Source of the DNA: Strigamia acuminata
Taxonomy: Eukaryota; Arthropoda; Chilopoda; Geophilomorpha; Linotaeniidae
Reading direction: 5' to 3'
NCBI GenBank assembly: GCA_949358305.1
Contig: OX442316.1
Location: 1,674,001-1,738,000 of the forward strand
Length of the DNA: 64,000 bases
The notes below the pieces were generated by a model that ran no database searches, was not told the DNA's origin, and worked only from the letters and a program-made list of their open reading frames with translations. Position numbers and translations under genes: made by a program. The number at the start of each line of letters is the position of its first letter. Position 1 is the first letter of the stretch. This document shows, piece by piece, positions 23,799-35,500 of the stretch.

Positions 23799-23984
23799 GA
23801 TTTTCGAGGGTTTTTCGAAGTTCATCGACACATTTTTACGTTAAATTTTAAGTTATATTCATGGAATTGACATTTTTTCATTGTTTAGTGACATAATTAT
23901 GTAACGTGTACAGGAATAAGCATTTTCGAAACGAATTAAATGTGATTTTCTTCTTACTTTTGGTTTTTTTTTTTTTTTTTTGTG

Positions 23985-24560
23985 TTAAAATTCAGCTTGG
24001 CGGTTTAGTTTCTGAATGTGCCGCTTGGCAACTTTCTCGATGGGTTGGCGCTCGAATTTGTGCTGGATTCGCTCGTTTTTGGCTTTGAGTCGGCGCTCGT
24101 GGTTGTCCACGGTGAGATCGATTTCGTGGAGCATAGATTCGATTTTTTTCTAGATGAAAAATTGTTGATGAATAAATTAAATTAATTTATAAAAAAAAAA
24201 ATGGCGTACGGCGTATTCCATTTGTTTGACGATTTTCTTCTTCTGCTCCATCGTGTAGTGGCCGGGTCGTCCGTCGGCGTAACACCAATCCGGGGTGTCG
24301 GTCACGGGGTCTCGTCCGCCTTTGTTTTCCGGAAATTTCCGCCTGAATTTTTGGAACTTTAAAATTTAATTTTTGAAAAAATACAAAATTACCCGTCGAA
24401 AACGCGATATGCTGAGTAAGCGTTAGTGGAGTAGTTTGCGGTGATCGTTTTACGTGTAAAACCTTTAAAAAATAGGAATAATTAATGGAAATAAGACTTG
24501 TTTTAATGTAAATAACTCACTGCGAAAATGTGAGCAGATTTGCAGCATGGGCGACGCCAT
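23985..24560 (-). CDS. MRPL52: Mitochondrial ribosomal protein mL52 (MRPL52)
   Basis: Four exons: 24560-24521, 24462-24393, 24342-24210 and 24149-23985. Phases close to 135 aa (human about 123). mL52 is a small protein of the mitochondrial large ribosomal subunit. Seen: the family signature DPVTDTPDWCYADGRPG, which matches the PDWSYADGRP core of mL52, followed by a charged helical tail (MEQKKKIVKQMEYAKKIE...EIDLTV...RRLKAKN). The N-terminus MASPMLQICSHFRS is a plausible mitochondrial import signal. Exon 3 ends GCC before donor GTACGCC. The gene is convergent with NF-YA; the stops are 186 nt apart. Confidence 0.88.
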
Positions 24561-24567
24561 TTTTAAA

Positions 24568-25310
24568 AGCGAATCCTGGTGAGAGGTTTTAGATTTATAA
24601 AATGCAATGGCGCGATTTTCGAACATTAAACAAGAAAATTCTATTTTGTATTTTTAATAAACAAGCAATTATTTGGGCGTTAAAAATAAAAATGTAAAAG
24701 AAGTGTGACCGTAATTCAATCCACATGCCATTAAGCTAAAGAAGCTTATTCCATGTATTTATGGCCAGATATTTTTAGTTTAGAATAAATTTAAAATAAA
24801 AATAAAAAAAATTAAATAAAAAAAATAAAAAATAAAACTAGCGGTTAGTTGTTTAATAATTGGGACAATTTTAAGGAGATTTTTTGTGTGTGTTTGCTTT
24901 TTTTTGTTTTATTTTTATTTTTATTTTCAGTGAAGGGTCACAGCATTCACTAAGTCTTCCTTGCTACAACTTGTAACGAAATGGCAACGACCGGTGGCAT
25001 CACTTAAAAATTGGATGACTGAAGAAATATTTTCAATATTATTTATTCAGATGTTACTTAATATTATAAAGGGGGCACCTAGTGAGAAGTTTTAGATTCA
25101 CAAAAACCAACGGCGCGATTTTCAAAAAGCAAACAACCAAATTGAATTTTTTTGAAATTTTAAATAAACTAAGAATTATTTGGGCGTTTAAAATGATGAA
25201 ATGGAAGAAATTTGGCCTCAATTCAACCCACACGACAATAGACAAACGTTTTAAATGACAAAAGAAATTTAATTCAATTTTTCATGGCCGGACATTTTTA
25301 TTTTTGAATA
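24568..25310. repeat. Diverged direct duplication of about 240 bp
   Basis: The segment 24568-24800 recurs at 25070-25310. Shared blocks include GTGAGAGGTTTTAGATT / GTGAGAAGTTTTAGATT, GGCGCGATTTTC, AATTATTTGGGCGTT and a final ATGGCC(A/G)GA block. The intervening 24800-25070 has short A/T runs only. The first copy begins right at the 5' end of MRPL52, so its upstream region was copied. Confidence 0.75.
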
Positions 25311-25448
25311 AATTAAAAAAAAAAAAAAGAAATGAAATAAAAACTGCTCGTCTCCGTTCCAATTTCCGAGTTTTTAGGTCAAATCAACTCCGCCGTCTTA
25401 AATCGGTATAAATTACAACCGCGAGCTATAATTCTTCAATTTGCCGCC

Positions 25449-25505
25449 ATGTCAGCCTGGCGCGCACTGATGCAGGACACAACACGAAACCGGACCGAAT
25501 GGTGA
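25449..25505 (+). promoter_or_regulatory. Upstream ORF in the sulfotransferase leader
   Basis: GCCGCCATGT opens an 18-codon frame (MSAWRALMQDTTRNRTEW) ending 25 nt before the main ATG at 25531. The start context is better than that of the main start (GGCATGA). It would lower translation of the main frame if it is in the mRNA; the transcription start is unknown. Confidence 0.4.
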
Positions 25506-25530
25506 CACGACCTCAACGCCAATTTGTGGC

Positions 25531-28140
25531 ATGAGGTCAACTCCCTCCAACCGGAGGCAAACGTATTATCCATCAACAGTTCTTCCTCGATTCTCGACCC
25601 GCAGACAGAGAAACTTAAACGTTTTGAAACACTACATGAGACCTGTGGCCATGGCTAAATGCCTGGCTGCTATTGGTCTTTGCTGTCTCCTGTGTTTGAT
25701 TGTCTCTTTTATTGTGGTTTGTGGATTGCAGAGAAACAAGAATGTCACTGGTGGTGAGTTATTTCATTATTTGCTTAATTTTGAACTTATTTTATCAGTT
25801 TTTTAAATTTTTAAATTTTTAAATTTTTTTGATTTAATTTTTTTTCCTTGTTGCAAAGTTAGTTGACCTTTTTGTCACTTATTAAATTTCTTTTTTTGGT
25901 TTTTATGCTTTGGTGGGTTGGGTGAGTTGCATTCAACCTATAAAAAGAAAGATTAATTTGGTGGAATATTTTTGTGTGGAAATGTTTTTGGGATTGAAAC
26001 TGAAACCAGAAGTCAGGAACTATGAAAGTTTTTATTGTTTTGTTTAATTGTTTTCTCATGTTTGTTTTGGGTCATGGAATTTTTATTTCATAGATACACA
26101 CAGTGGCAAAAGACTAATTTTATTGTAATTTCATTAAAAAATGCATCATTTGGAATAATTTTATTACAAATGGCTAATTTTGTCACAATTTTTACTAAAA
26201 ATGGCTAATTTTGTCATAACTTTTAATAAAAATGGCTAATTTTGCAATAAGTTTTATTAAAAATGGCTTATTTTACTATAATTTTTGTTTTGAAAATGGC
26301 TAATTTTGCCATAATGGCTAATTTTCCATAATGGCTAATTTTGCCATAATGGCTAATTTTGCCATAATGGCTAATTTTGCCATAATGGCTAATTTTGCCA
26401 TAATGGCTAATTTTGCCATAATTTTTTTTTTGAAAATGGCTATTTTGCCATAATTTTTGTTTAGAAAATGGCTAATTTTACCATAATTTTTGTTTTGAAA
26501 ATGGCTAATTTTACCATAATTTTTGTTTTGAAAATGGCTAATTTTGTATGAATTTTATTGTTTTGTTGTTTTATTTTTTTCTCACCTTTGATTTAATTTT
26601 GGGTCATGGAATTATTATTTAACAGAATACAGTGGCCCCTGGTGGAAAGGAAGTGCAAAACTGTCACAAGACAAACCCTTGTTTTACAATAAAGTTCCCA
26701 AGTGTGGAAGTCAGATGATGGTTCTACTTTTAAAATGGTTGCAAGCATATAATAATTTCAGACACATAAGTTTACCTGATGGACATCTGAGGCAGCTGAC
26801 TACAGAAAATCAAGTAATCTATGGTTTGAAGTTCAGTAATTTTGATGGTTCATTGATTAATTAAATAGGGAAAAATTCTACAAGAAATTGATGATCACAT
26901 CCAGAATGAAGTTGTGCCACTGTCTTTTGACAGACATGTTTATTTTATTGATTTCACAGAGTAAAGCAAAAAAATTATACATAAAAAATTGACCATTGAT
27001 GACCAATTTATCTTCAGGTTTGGCCATGATATGCCACTGTATGTGAATCTTCTTCGCGATCCGGTAGAAAAAGTCATTTCGCGGTTCTTCTACCATCACA
27101 TTGGTTTTACCGATCTTTACAAGAAAGAATTTAACGTGACCAAAGAAGAATGGAAAAGAAAGGTTATCAACTGAATGTCATCAGTGTTTTTAACTTGGTC
27201 CACTGGAGGGAGCAAAAACTCATTGATATTTCGTGACATCAGTTTATTCAGGTTTATCCTGGTTTATCCAAGTATCTTTGGGAATAGGAGATTTTATGAC
27301 GTCATCTCAAAGAAATGACGTCATAAAAAATAAATGAATTTTTGCACCCTCTAGTGACCAAAGTTCAAACTAATAAATTGTACAACTTTGTTTATTTATG
27401 GCAGTTTTTTGAAGAATGTGTTTTGCGGGGAGAACCACTTTGTCGATTCATCCCGGGCCACAAATATGACTTGAGTATTCCGTATTTCTGCGGCCACAAT
27501 CCTAAATGCATGTAAGTTTCTTCCTCTTTCTTTCTAACCTTCATTTGACCTTAGTAAAAGTAGTACTGTCCTAATTATCCAATTTATTTGTATATATAAA
27601 GATGTACAACACCATCATTTGTGTATATTTTAGCATTTTAGGTCAAGAAATGTGTGTGGCCATGAACAAGATCCATATTAGGCCTTTTCGTGATATACAT
27701 CTTTTTAATGTAATTTCAGGATTCTTAATGACAGTTGGGCATTGGAAGAAGCCAAGAGAAACATTGATGAACATTTTGTTGTTGTTGGAGTTCTTGAACT
27801 CCTGAATGAAACAATGGCTGTATTAGAACAAAGGTTACCTCAATTTTTTAGTGGAATGACTCATATGTTGTACAATGAACTAGTGGGTATGTTAATTAAT
27901 CAGTTAGTGAATTAATTAAAAAGTGACTGTTCAATTAAGTGATTTTTTTAAAATTTTTATTTAGTGCCAAAAATGAATAGGAATTATGAAAGACCTAGAG
28001 ATGTAAGTGAAGATTTACAAAAAGAACTTCGTGCTAATTTAACAATGGAATATGAATTGTATGAATATGCTAAACAGAGACTTTTGAACCAATTTGCTCA
28101 AATTCAACAAAAAGTAGTGAATACTGACACTAGGGATTAA
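25531..28140 (+). CDS. UST: Uronyl 2-O-sulfotransferase (UST/pipe family)
   Basis: Seven exons: 25531-25753, 26626-26813, 26869-26960, 27018-27162, 27405-27511, 27720-27886 and 27965-28140. Phases close to 365 aa (human UST about 406). It transfers sulfate from PAPS to the 2-O position of uronic acids in dermatan/chondroitin sulfate within the Golgi. Seen: a type II anchor CLAAIGLCCLLCLIVSFIVV (about residues 44-63), the 5'-phosphosulfate loop KVPKCGS (97-103), the probable catalytic His in DRHVYF (160), the 3'-phosphate loop LLRDPVEKVISRFFY (180 on), and IPYFCGHNPKC. KVPKCGSQ(x)nVLLL matches UST and fly pipe better than HS2ST, whose loop reads RVPKTAST. Substrate is inferred. Intron 1 carries a minisatellite. 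Confidence 0.9.
26110..26545. repeat. 18-bp minisatellite in UST intron 1
   Basis: The core unit AATGGCTAATTTTGCCAT repeats perfectly about six times around 26310-26420, flanked by older, longer units (AATGGCTAATTTTACCATAA plus TTTTTGTTTTGAA). The gradient from diverged edges to a uniform centre fits expansion from the middle. Confidence 0.95.
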
Positions 28141-28553
28141 AAACTGCCACCATGGGTTGATTATTTTTTGTTGTGATTGTAATACGTAACTCCGTTGTAT
28201 AAAAGTGTGTTTTTTTCAATTGATTTTGTAAATAACAAACTTTTTTTAATAAATAAATGGAAATAAATAAAAATTAATAAAAATAAACAATATGGATGGT
28301 TTATTTATAATGTTAAATCCGGTTGATAGATGTCGCTGTGTGTTTATGCGATCGCTATGTAAAAATGGCCACATATCTCGAGGATTGTTTATTTTGAAAA
28401 CCTGTTGACGTTTATCTTTCATTTTTTTATCTTTCCGCGTTATTAATCAAAAACAGTTTTTATTCATTTTAAAAATAATAATTCAAATTTGAGGACCGCG
28501 CAAGCGCAGTGGCGCAAGGTCGTGATTACATCATCTGTTTGCACTGCGTATAC

Positions 28554-31500
28554 ATGGATTCATACGATTTATTTCAGAGCAGCCGTAAAGGCGATTTACC
28601 ACGAATTCAGTAAGAAAAAATAAGAAATAAATAAATTTATCGTTGTTTATGGATAAATAATTTTTTTTTAGGTATTTGGTGGAACAGAAGGAAATTGAAG
28701 TGAATATTCGAGACAAATGGGACAGCACGCCATTGTAATTAGAATAAAATAATAAATGATTAATTAATTGCTTGAAATTTGGTGTAATTTGATGTAATTT
28801 TCAGGTATTACGCGTGTTTGTGTGGTCATTACGATGTGGTGAAATATCTGTTGGAGAATGGGGCGAGATGTGAGGCGAATACATTTGATGGTGAACGATG
28901 TTTGTACGGCGCTCTAAATATTAAAATTCGTAAATTGCTACGGAATTATAACGTGACGTTACAGCTCTTGAGGCGGAATAATTACGAAGAGTTTTTATTG
29001 AAGTATATTTATCATTACGAAATCCTAGGAAATCATTAGAATGAAATTTTATTGAAATGTTTTAAAATTAATTGAATTTCATTGAATTTCACGAATTTCA
29101 CGAATTTCCTTGTATTTTTTTTTTTGGTTTTTTTTGGATTTTGTTCAAATTTTTTTCGTTTTTCTTTTGCAATTAATTTTTCGAATTATTATTTTAGGTT
29201 ATTGGAAACTCAAGAATATTCGGACGTGACGTTCATCGTCCACGGCGAAGAAATTCGTGCCCATCGTTGCATTTTGAGTGCGCGAAGCGACTACTTCTGC
29301 GAAATGTTTCAAACCCGATGGCGCGACCGAGAAATGATCACAATAGCGCACGAATTGGTACAAAAATCGTATTTTTAAACCTCGAAACTGATTGAAATCA
29401 CATTTTTTAGGTCCGACCGGTCGCTTTCAAAGCGATTTTGCAATATTTATATACAGGTGAGAAAGTGAGTACTCACGTGTATCTCAAAAAATCATTTTTT
29501 TTGTTGCTGTCTTGTCGATTAAATCGTTTGTAGGCCGACTGGAAACGCACGAGGATTTCGCCGAGGATTGCATTCGACTCGCCAAGCAGTGCCAGCTGCC
29601 GTCTTTGATCAAACAGTTAGAAGACACGATTAATAAAGCCTATTCTTTCGGTAATCAATTCGAGTTTGTGATGCTTTGCAAGATTTTCGCTCGACTTATT
29701 TGACTATTCTTTTATTTTCTTTTAGTGTGCACAAAACCGGGCACGAACGTGACGACGATCGTTTTGGAGCCGCCGTCGGGGAATTCGGATTTACAGCAGG
29801 ATTTTGGGATTTTGGCCGAACAAGGAATGCCGAAACAATTTTGTAGTTGGGTAAAATTGTAATGCATTTTCTCGTGCAAAAGTGAATTTTTAAGTGCTTA
29901 AATGCAATTTTAGATGCTAAAATGCATGTTTAAGTGCCAAAAATGCAATGTTTATGTTTGGAATTATTGAAAATGCATTTAAAGTTGTAAAATAGATATC
30001 TAGGTCGAAACTTCAGCATTTAAGTGCCGAAATGTACTATTTAAATGCGAAAATGTAGAGTTTTTATACAAAAATATATAGTTCAAGTGCGTAAATGCAT
30101 TTTTAAGCATAAAAACACTTTTTTTTATGTGAAGAAAGTTGAATATTTGATGTATTTCAAGGATTAAATATTTTTCTGCGTGTATTTTAGGTAGGGGGCG
30201 CTGAACTACCCTTCTCCCCGAGCGTCGAAAGAGCCTGTTTCGTCGATTTGTGCATCTCGATAGAAAATCACCTTTTTTTGTGTCACAAAGTAAAATTAAA
30301 TTACATCAAATTAAAGTAGATTATAAATATTAAAATGTTTTGATTTAATTTAGGCGTTTATTTGCGGTAGAAGCGATTACATGAAAGCGCTTTTACGAGA
30401 CCACTTCAACGAAGCAGTGGTGGACTCCGAGCGAGACGTGCCCTGCATTACGTTGCATAACATCAAGGCGGAGATTTTTGCACAGATTATGTATTGTAGT
30501 TATCAAAACTCGGCCGAAGTAATTTTATTCGAATTTTCCATTCTATTTCCGATTACTTTGTGCTTTTTTTTATTGTTTTTTAATTTTTATTCGATTTTAA
30601 TTTTATATTTTTTATTTTTATCAAATTTATTTTTCAATTTTTTTCTAATTTTTAATTTTTTTTTCCGTTTTTTTAAATTATTTTTTTGTGTGTTTGTGTT
30701 GATTTGTTGATTTTTTGATTTGTTCTAGTTGACGATTAATAATGTTTACGAGGTGCTGACTGCGGCAGACATGTTTTTTTTGTTCGATCTGAAGCGCCAG
30801 TGTGCGGCGTTTTTGTGTCAGTGCCTGGAAGTGCAGAGCGTGTTGGATCTGCTGCGGTTGTCGCGCATGTTCGAGTTGCGACATTTGGAAGATCAATGCA
30901 CAAAGTTTATTGCGAAACACATTGATGAGGTGCGTAGATTGCTCAGATTATGTCGTGTTTTCTATTGATTTTAATGATAATTGATCGATTTAATCTAGCG
31001 CTTTAGATGAAAATTGTATCGTTTTTAATGAAAATTTTTGTTTTTATTGAAAATTTTTACGATTTTATTGAAAATTTTTACGATTTTATTGAAAAGTTTG
31101 ACTACTTTGTTGAAAATTTTTAAGATTTTAATAAAAATTGGTCGATTTACGGGGGAAATTGAGCGATTTTATATAAACTGATCAATTTAAATGAAAAATA
31201 ATTGAATACGCTGAAAAATTTAAAATAAAATGGCAAATTACCAATTTTCCCTAAAAAGAATCGATTACCGGTAACCCTCGAAAACACAAGGGTAAAATGT
31301 ACCCGTTTTGGTATAAGGCATTACGCGTTTAGGGACAATTTTCAGGTCGATTGGTTAAAGCATTTGTTTTTGTTTTTAGTTTGCAACTAATTTATCGAGG
31401 GCACAGAAATACCGTACTGCCTCGAATAAACGCCGCGGCGTTTAATAGTTTTTTCGACTCGCCCCGCCCGGCGCTTATTCAGGCCCGGCGCATAACTGAA

Positions 31501-32120
31501 AAATCGCCGATTTTTCGCTAAAAATGATCACAGTTTCGTAAAAATCACCGATTTTTTGCGTTTATACAAATAAATAAGTTTGAACCATCTGGTGGTGGTT
31601 TTAAACACTACTGGTTAAAGCCAAAAGCTCTTTACTAATGCAGCAAAGCCAGCTTAAAAAATTATGCTGGAGCTTTACGGGACAGTTTAATATTTAATTA
31701 AATAAATGATCAATTACTACAAATTTCACATAAAATTTCACATAAACAAAGTCTCAAACCTTTAGCAAAAAAAAAAAGTGAATATGAAAAAAGTTTTCCT
31801 ATTTCAACAAAGTACTTGTGCCTAATTTATACCTTCGAGGGTTAAAATGAAGAAAGATAGAATAAAATAAAAAAAAAAGATGGTTTGGTAACGTTTGCAT
31901 TTATCCTCCCTAGATGATTGGCGAGGAAGCTTTTCGAGAGATTATTTTAGAAGACGCCAAGATGGTGGTGAGCAGGCAAGAGACGGACACGATTCCCATA
32001 ATCGACGATATCCGCTACCACATCACCAGCACCGTTCAAACGTACAGTGCAGTCGAAGAAGCGCACGAAAAACTTCGCCTAATCGACGAGCTTTTAGAGA
32101 ATTTAGGCCTGGATGCTTGA
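28554..32120 (+). CDS. ABTB1: Ankyrin repeat and BTB/POZ protein ABTB1 (BPOZ)
   Basis: Eleven exons: 28554-28609, 28672-28734, 28805-29002, 29198-29357, 29411-29456, 29534-29650, 29726-29850, 30191-30289, 30354-30518, 30729-30929 and 31914-32120. Phases close to 478 aa, the same length as human ABTB1. The protein is described as a BTB adaptor with growth-suppressor and eEF1A-related roles. Seen: N-terminal ankyrin repeats (KWDSTPLYYACLCGHYDVVK, ANTFDGERCLYGAL), a first BTB domain (EYSDVTFIVHGEEIRAHRCI), a second BTB (AFICGRSDYMKALLRDHF) and a conserved tail RQETDTIPIIDDIRYHITST. Intron 10 (984 bp) holds repeat fragments. An AATAAA follows the stop near 32200. Confidence 0.96.
31405..31570. 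repeat. Repeat fragment, CGCC-rich foldback family B
   Basis: The start TACCGTACTGCCTCGAATAA, then CGCCGCGGCGTTT, a GCGCTTATTC block and short TCGCCGATTTTT units match segments at 34800-34860, 35900-36115 and 53947-54240. The family carries the palindrome AAACGCCCGGGCGTTT in better copies. It lies in ABTB1 intron 10. No coding content. Confidence 0.6.
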
Positions 32121-32390
32121 ATTTATTTTTATTTATTATTTATTATAATTTGGAAAAAAATAGTCGAATCTGTCGTCTGTAAGTGTGTGTAACTTGCGAT
32201 TAAATAAAAACACTTATTTTGCAAGCGATTGTTTTTAAATCTGAAAATTGTTGCGTTGACCTAGAAATTCCATAAAGAATATTTAAAATATTAAAAAAAG
32301 CTATAATGTTTTTGATTACCTCTGTAAAAAAAAAGAGTGTGAATGAAAATAGGTAAAATTTCATTACATTTCAAAACGTAAAGCGAATTG

Positions 32391-32413
32391 TGACGTCACG
32401 CTCAACAGCCAAT
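32391..32413 (+). promoter_or_regulatory. CRE and CCAAT box upstream of ABHD3
   Basis: TGACGTCA, a full palindromic cAMP-response element, at 32391-32398, and CCAAT at 32409-32413, both within 145 nt of the ABHD3 start codon. The surrounding sequence is GC-richer than its neighbours. The combination is typical of broadly expressed promoters; function is inferred. Confidence 0.55.
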
Positions 32414-32533
32414 AGGAGAGCGAAGGCTTGGCTCGAAGCCGTCTTTTCTCAACCTCGCTGACCACATGGTGGAGTTGTGTAGATGGAGGCCGAGTAGTGC
32501 AGTAGGAACACACACGGTCCCTTTAAATTAGAC

Positions 32534-35500
32534 ATGCTACGCGATCTACTCGATTCACTCATCGCTGGATTTCAAAATAGAACTCATCTTTATCTCCTGG
32601 TCACATTTATTACATTAGCTCTCGCGTATTATTACAGACAAATCGTAGAGGTAAGGAAATTTGGCGAAAAGCGAACCGGTTGATAATTTGCGAGGGAATG
32701 ACGTAATAATTTGTCGATTTTGGTGCGCGGTGGTGAGAAATTCTCGCGTCAAACCGAATTGGCGTAAAATGCGCTGATATGATTGCAATTGATCTCGCGA
32801 TGGTATTTCACGAGAATTTACGCGATTTTTACGTTAATCTTCTTAAGCTAATTAAACAGTTCTGTTGTGGGAAATGAATTAAGATGTGATTGTTACGGTA
32901 GATCTTACGTAATTTTGTGTGACGCAATTTATATTGTGACGTCATTTTGTCCGTGATTTTTTTTAATTTTTTGAAATTTGAATTTCAAAAGAAATGTAAA
33001 CCGCCATTGTTGTGCCAGACAGGAAACCAGGTATTTAATTCCTGGAATTTGAGAAATTTACAATAGAATTTTTAAAAAAAATTTAGTTACACAACACATA
33101 ATTTGTGATTCCCATTTGTTGGAAAAAATAAAGATTTTTCTTTATTCATTTATTTATTTGTATATTTATTTCATTTTTTTCAGAATCCTAAATTATGCTG
33201 CCGGAAAGGAAAATTCCACGATTTTCTACTAAAGCATTGTTCCACTCTTCATGACCAATTCAAGCCCATTCTGTGGTGCTGTGAATCTCGCATGCAAACC
33301 ATCATGGGTTTATATTTACGTTCTTTTATTCCGCGGTTGCAATACAAAAGGTATAAACAGAGATGACTCGCAGTGGGACTGCGTTAAAATACGGTCGAAC
33401 CTCGTTTAACGAACCACCATATAACGAATTTTTTGTTATACTTAAAAATGGCTCGGTTGGTTGGCCGTAGAACACCATGTTAAAAAAATTTGATATAAAG
33501 AACTTTCGTTATAACGAATCGATTTTTCAGATCTCTCGCGATTCGTTACAACGAGGCTCGACTGTAATAAGAAAGTGTTTGTGTTTTTAGATTGTGTTTT
33601 ATTTTGCTGTGTTTTTTCTCTTCTTTTTGAGGGTGCGCGTGTTTTATAGTTGTGTTTATAATTATGTTTTAATGCAGTTGCATTTATGTTCAAAATACCT
33701 GCATAATGGATTCGCCACTAGTAATCATTTGTAATTGCGATTTTAAATGGTTTCAACTTGCATTAAAAATGGAATAAACGAAAAACAATGAGGAGAAAAT
33801 TCAATACAGATTGACTTGATTACGCAACCTGCAGTTCTGGCGGGAACAAAATGACCGCCTTCAGAATGATTTCTAAAGATACAATTTGCTCGTTATAAGT
33901 TATTTGAAATGTTTGTTTTGGTGCGTTTTAAGGACGTAAACACAAACATTCTACTACTCGAGGATGTGACATCAAAACACAAAAAAATAAAAGACCGTCC
34001 GCGGCTATTAATCTACCACTGTTACGAGTTAGCAGTTGAAATGTTAAATTTCAAAGAATAAATTGGAATACACTTGTTAAAAATATTAATAAAAGGCATT
34101 GATAAAAAGCACCGTTATCAGCACACGAGGCTTTGTATAAATTACACCATTTTTTGATAGTCTATAGTTTGAGTTTCTGGTGAACCAAGGTTCAGGTTTT
34201 CCTATTTTTTTAATTAAGTTAAATTAATTGTAAATTTTATTTTCTATATTAAAATTTCTTTGTGTTTAATATGGTTATAAAATAAGCAAAAATTGATGTT
34301 AAAATTGATTTATTATTATTTTTTATTCCAACAGGGAAGTTTTACAACTCGCTGATGGTGGTGAAGTGTTCCTAGACTGGTTGGATGAGGAAGAAGCGTC
34401 TATTCACAAAGATCCGTCTACTAGGCCAACTATACTATTCTTACCTGGACTAACTGGTATGCAATTGATGCTGTTTGAATGAAGAGAATCAATTAATTAA
34501 GTTTGATTAAATTTAGGTAACAGTCAGGCAGAGTATCTCAGGGTTCTTTGCGGACAAGCGAAAAAACTTGGATACAGATCTGTTGTTTTCAATAATAGGG
34601 GAACAGGAGATTCTAAATTATTGGTAAATATAATATATGCAGTATATTAATAATAATTCAACGTGGTGCCAATGAAAATTACTCGAGATTGTGACCGAAA
34701 TATGACCAATAACTCCAAATAGTAATGGACAAGAGACAGAAATGTGACTCTTTTTCTTTAACCTTCGGAGGTATAAGGTTGTATGCATTTAGGGACAAGC
34801 AGTTTTTTCATTAGGAATTTTTTTTCGCACATCCGCCGGGCCTGAATAAGCGCCGGTTAAACATCAGACATGTATAATACTTGTATAACAGACAAGGGTA
34901 TACAAGTATTATCACTTGTTGATGTCTGGTATTTAACCTAGTGGCAAAACACGAAATTACTCACAATTTCAATTGCCAGCACAAAGTGAGGGTCCAGTTT
35001 TTTTGAACACGACTGCACAACAGCTGGCATGTATGGACCAACACTCTTTCTATAACCGCCGAGCTTGTTGTTCTATTTCCTCATTATATTTTATGAATGC
35101 AATTAATTTGTTGTAGACACCCAGGACATATTGTGCCTGCAACTGTGAAGATTTGTCTGAAGTTGTCAGTCATATCAAATCAAAGTTTCCCGATGCGCCG
35201 CTTGTAGGAGTTGGGATTTCGATGGGATCGTGAGTTGGACGTTCGCCAAAGCTTCTTTACTTTTTAATTGATTTTTGATTTTGTTCCTTTTCCAGAATGA
35301 TTCTCTTTCACTATCTTCGCCAAATGGGTTATCGATCGCAGATGATAGCGGCGATGCTAGTGTCCCCCATTTGGAATGCATTTGAAGGAAACAAGAGCTC
35401 GGAGAGACCGGTGGTTAACAGAATGTTTAACCAACATTTAGCCCAAGAATTGATCAGGATTGTCAAAGGGTAATAAGAAGGCATTTCAAATGACCAGGAA

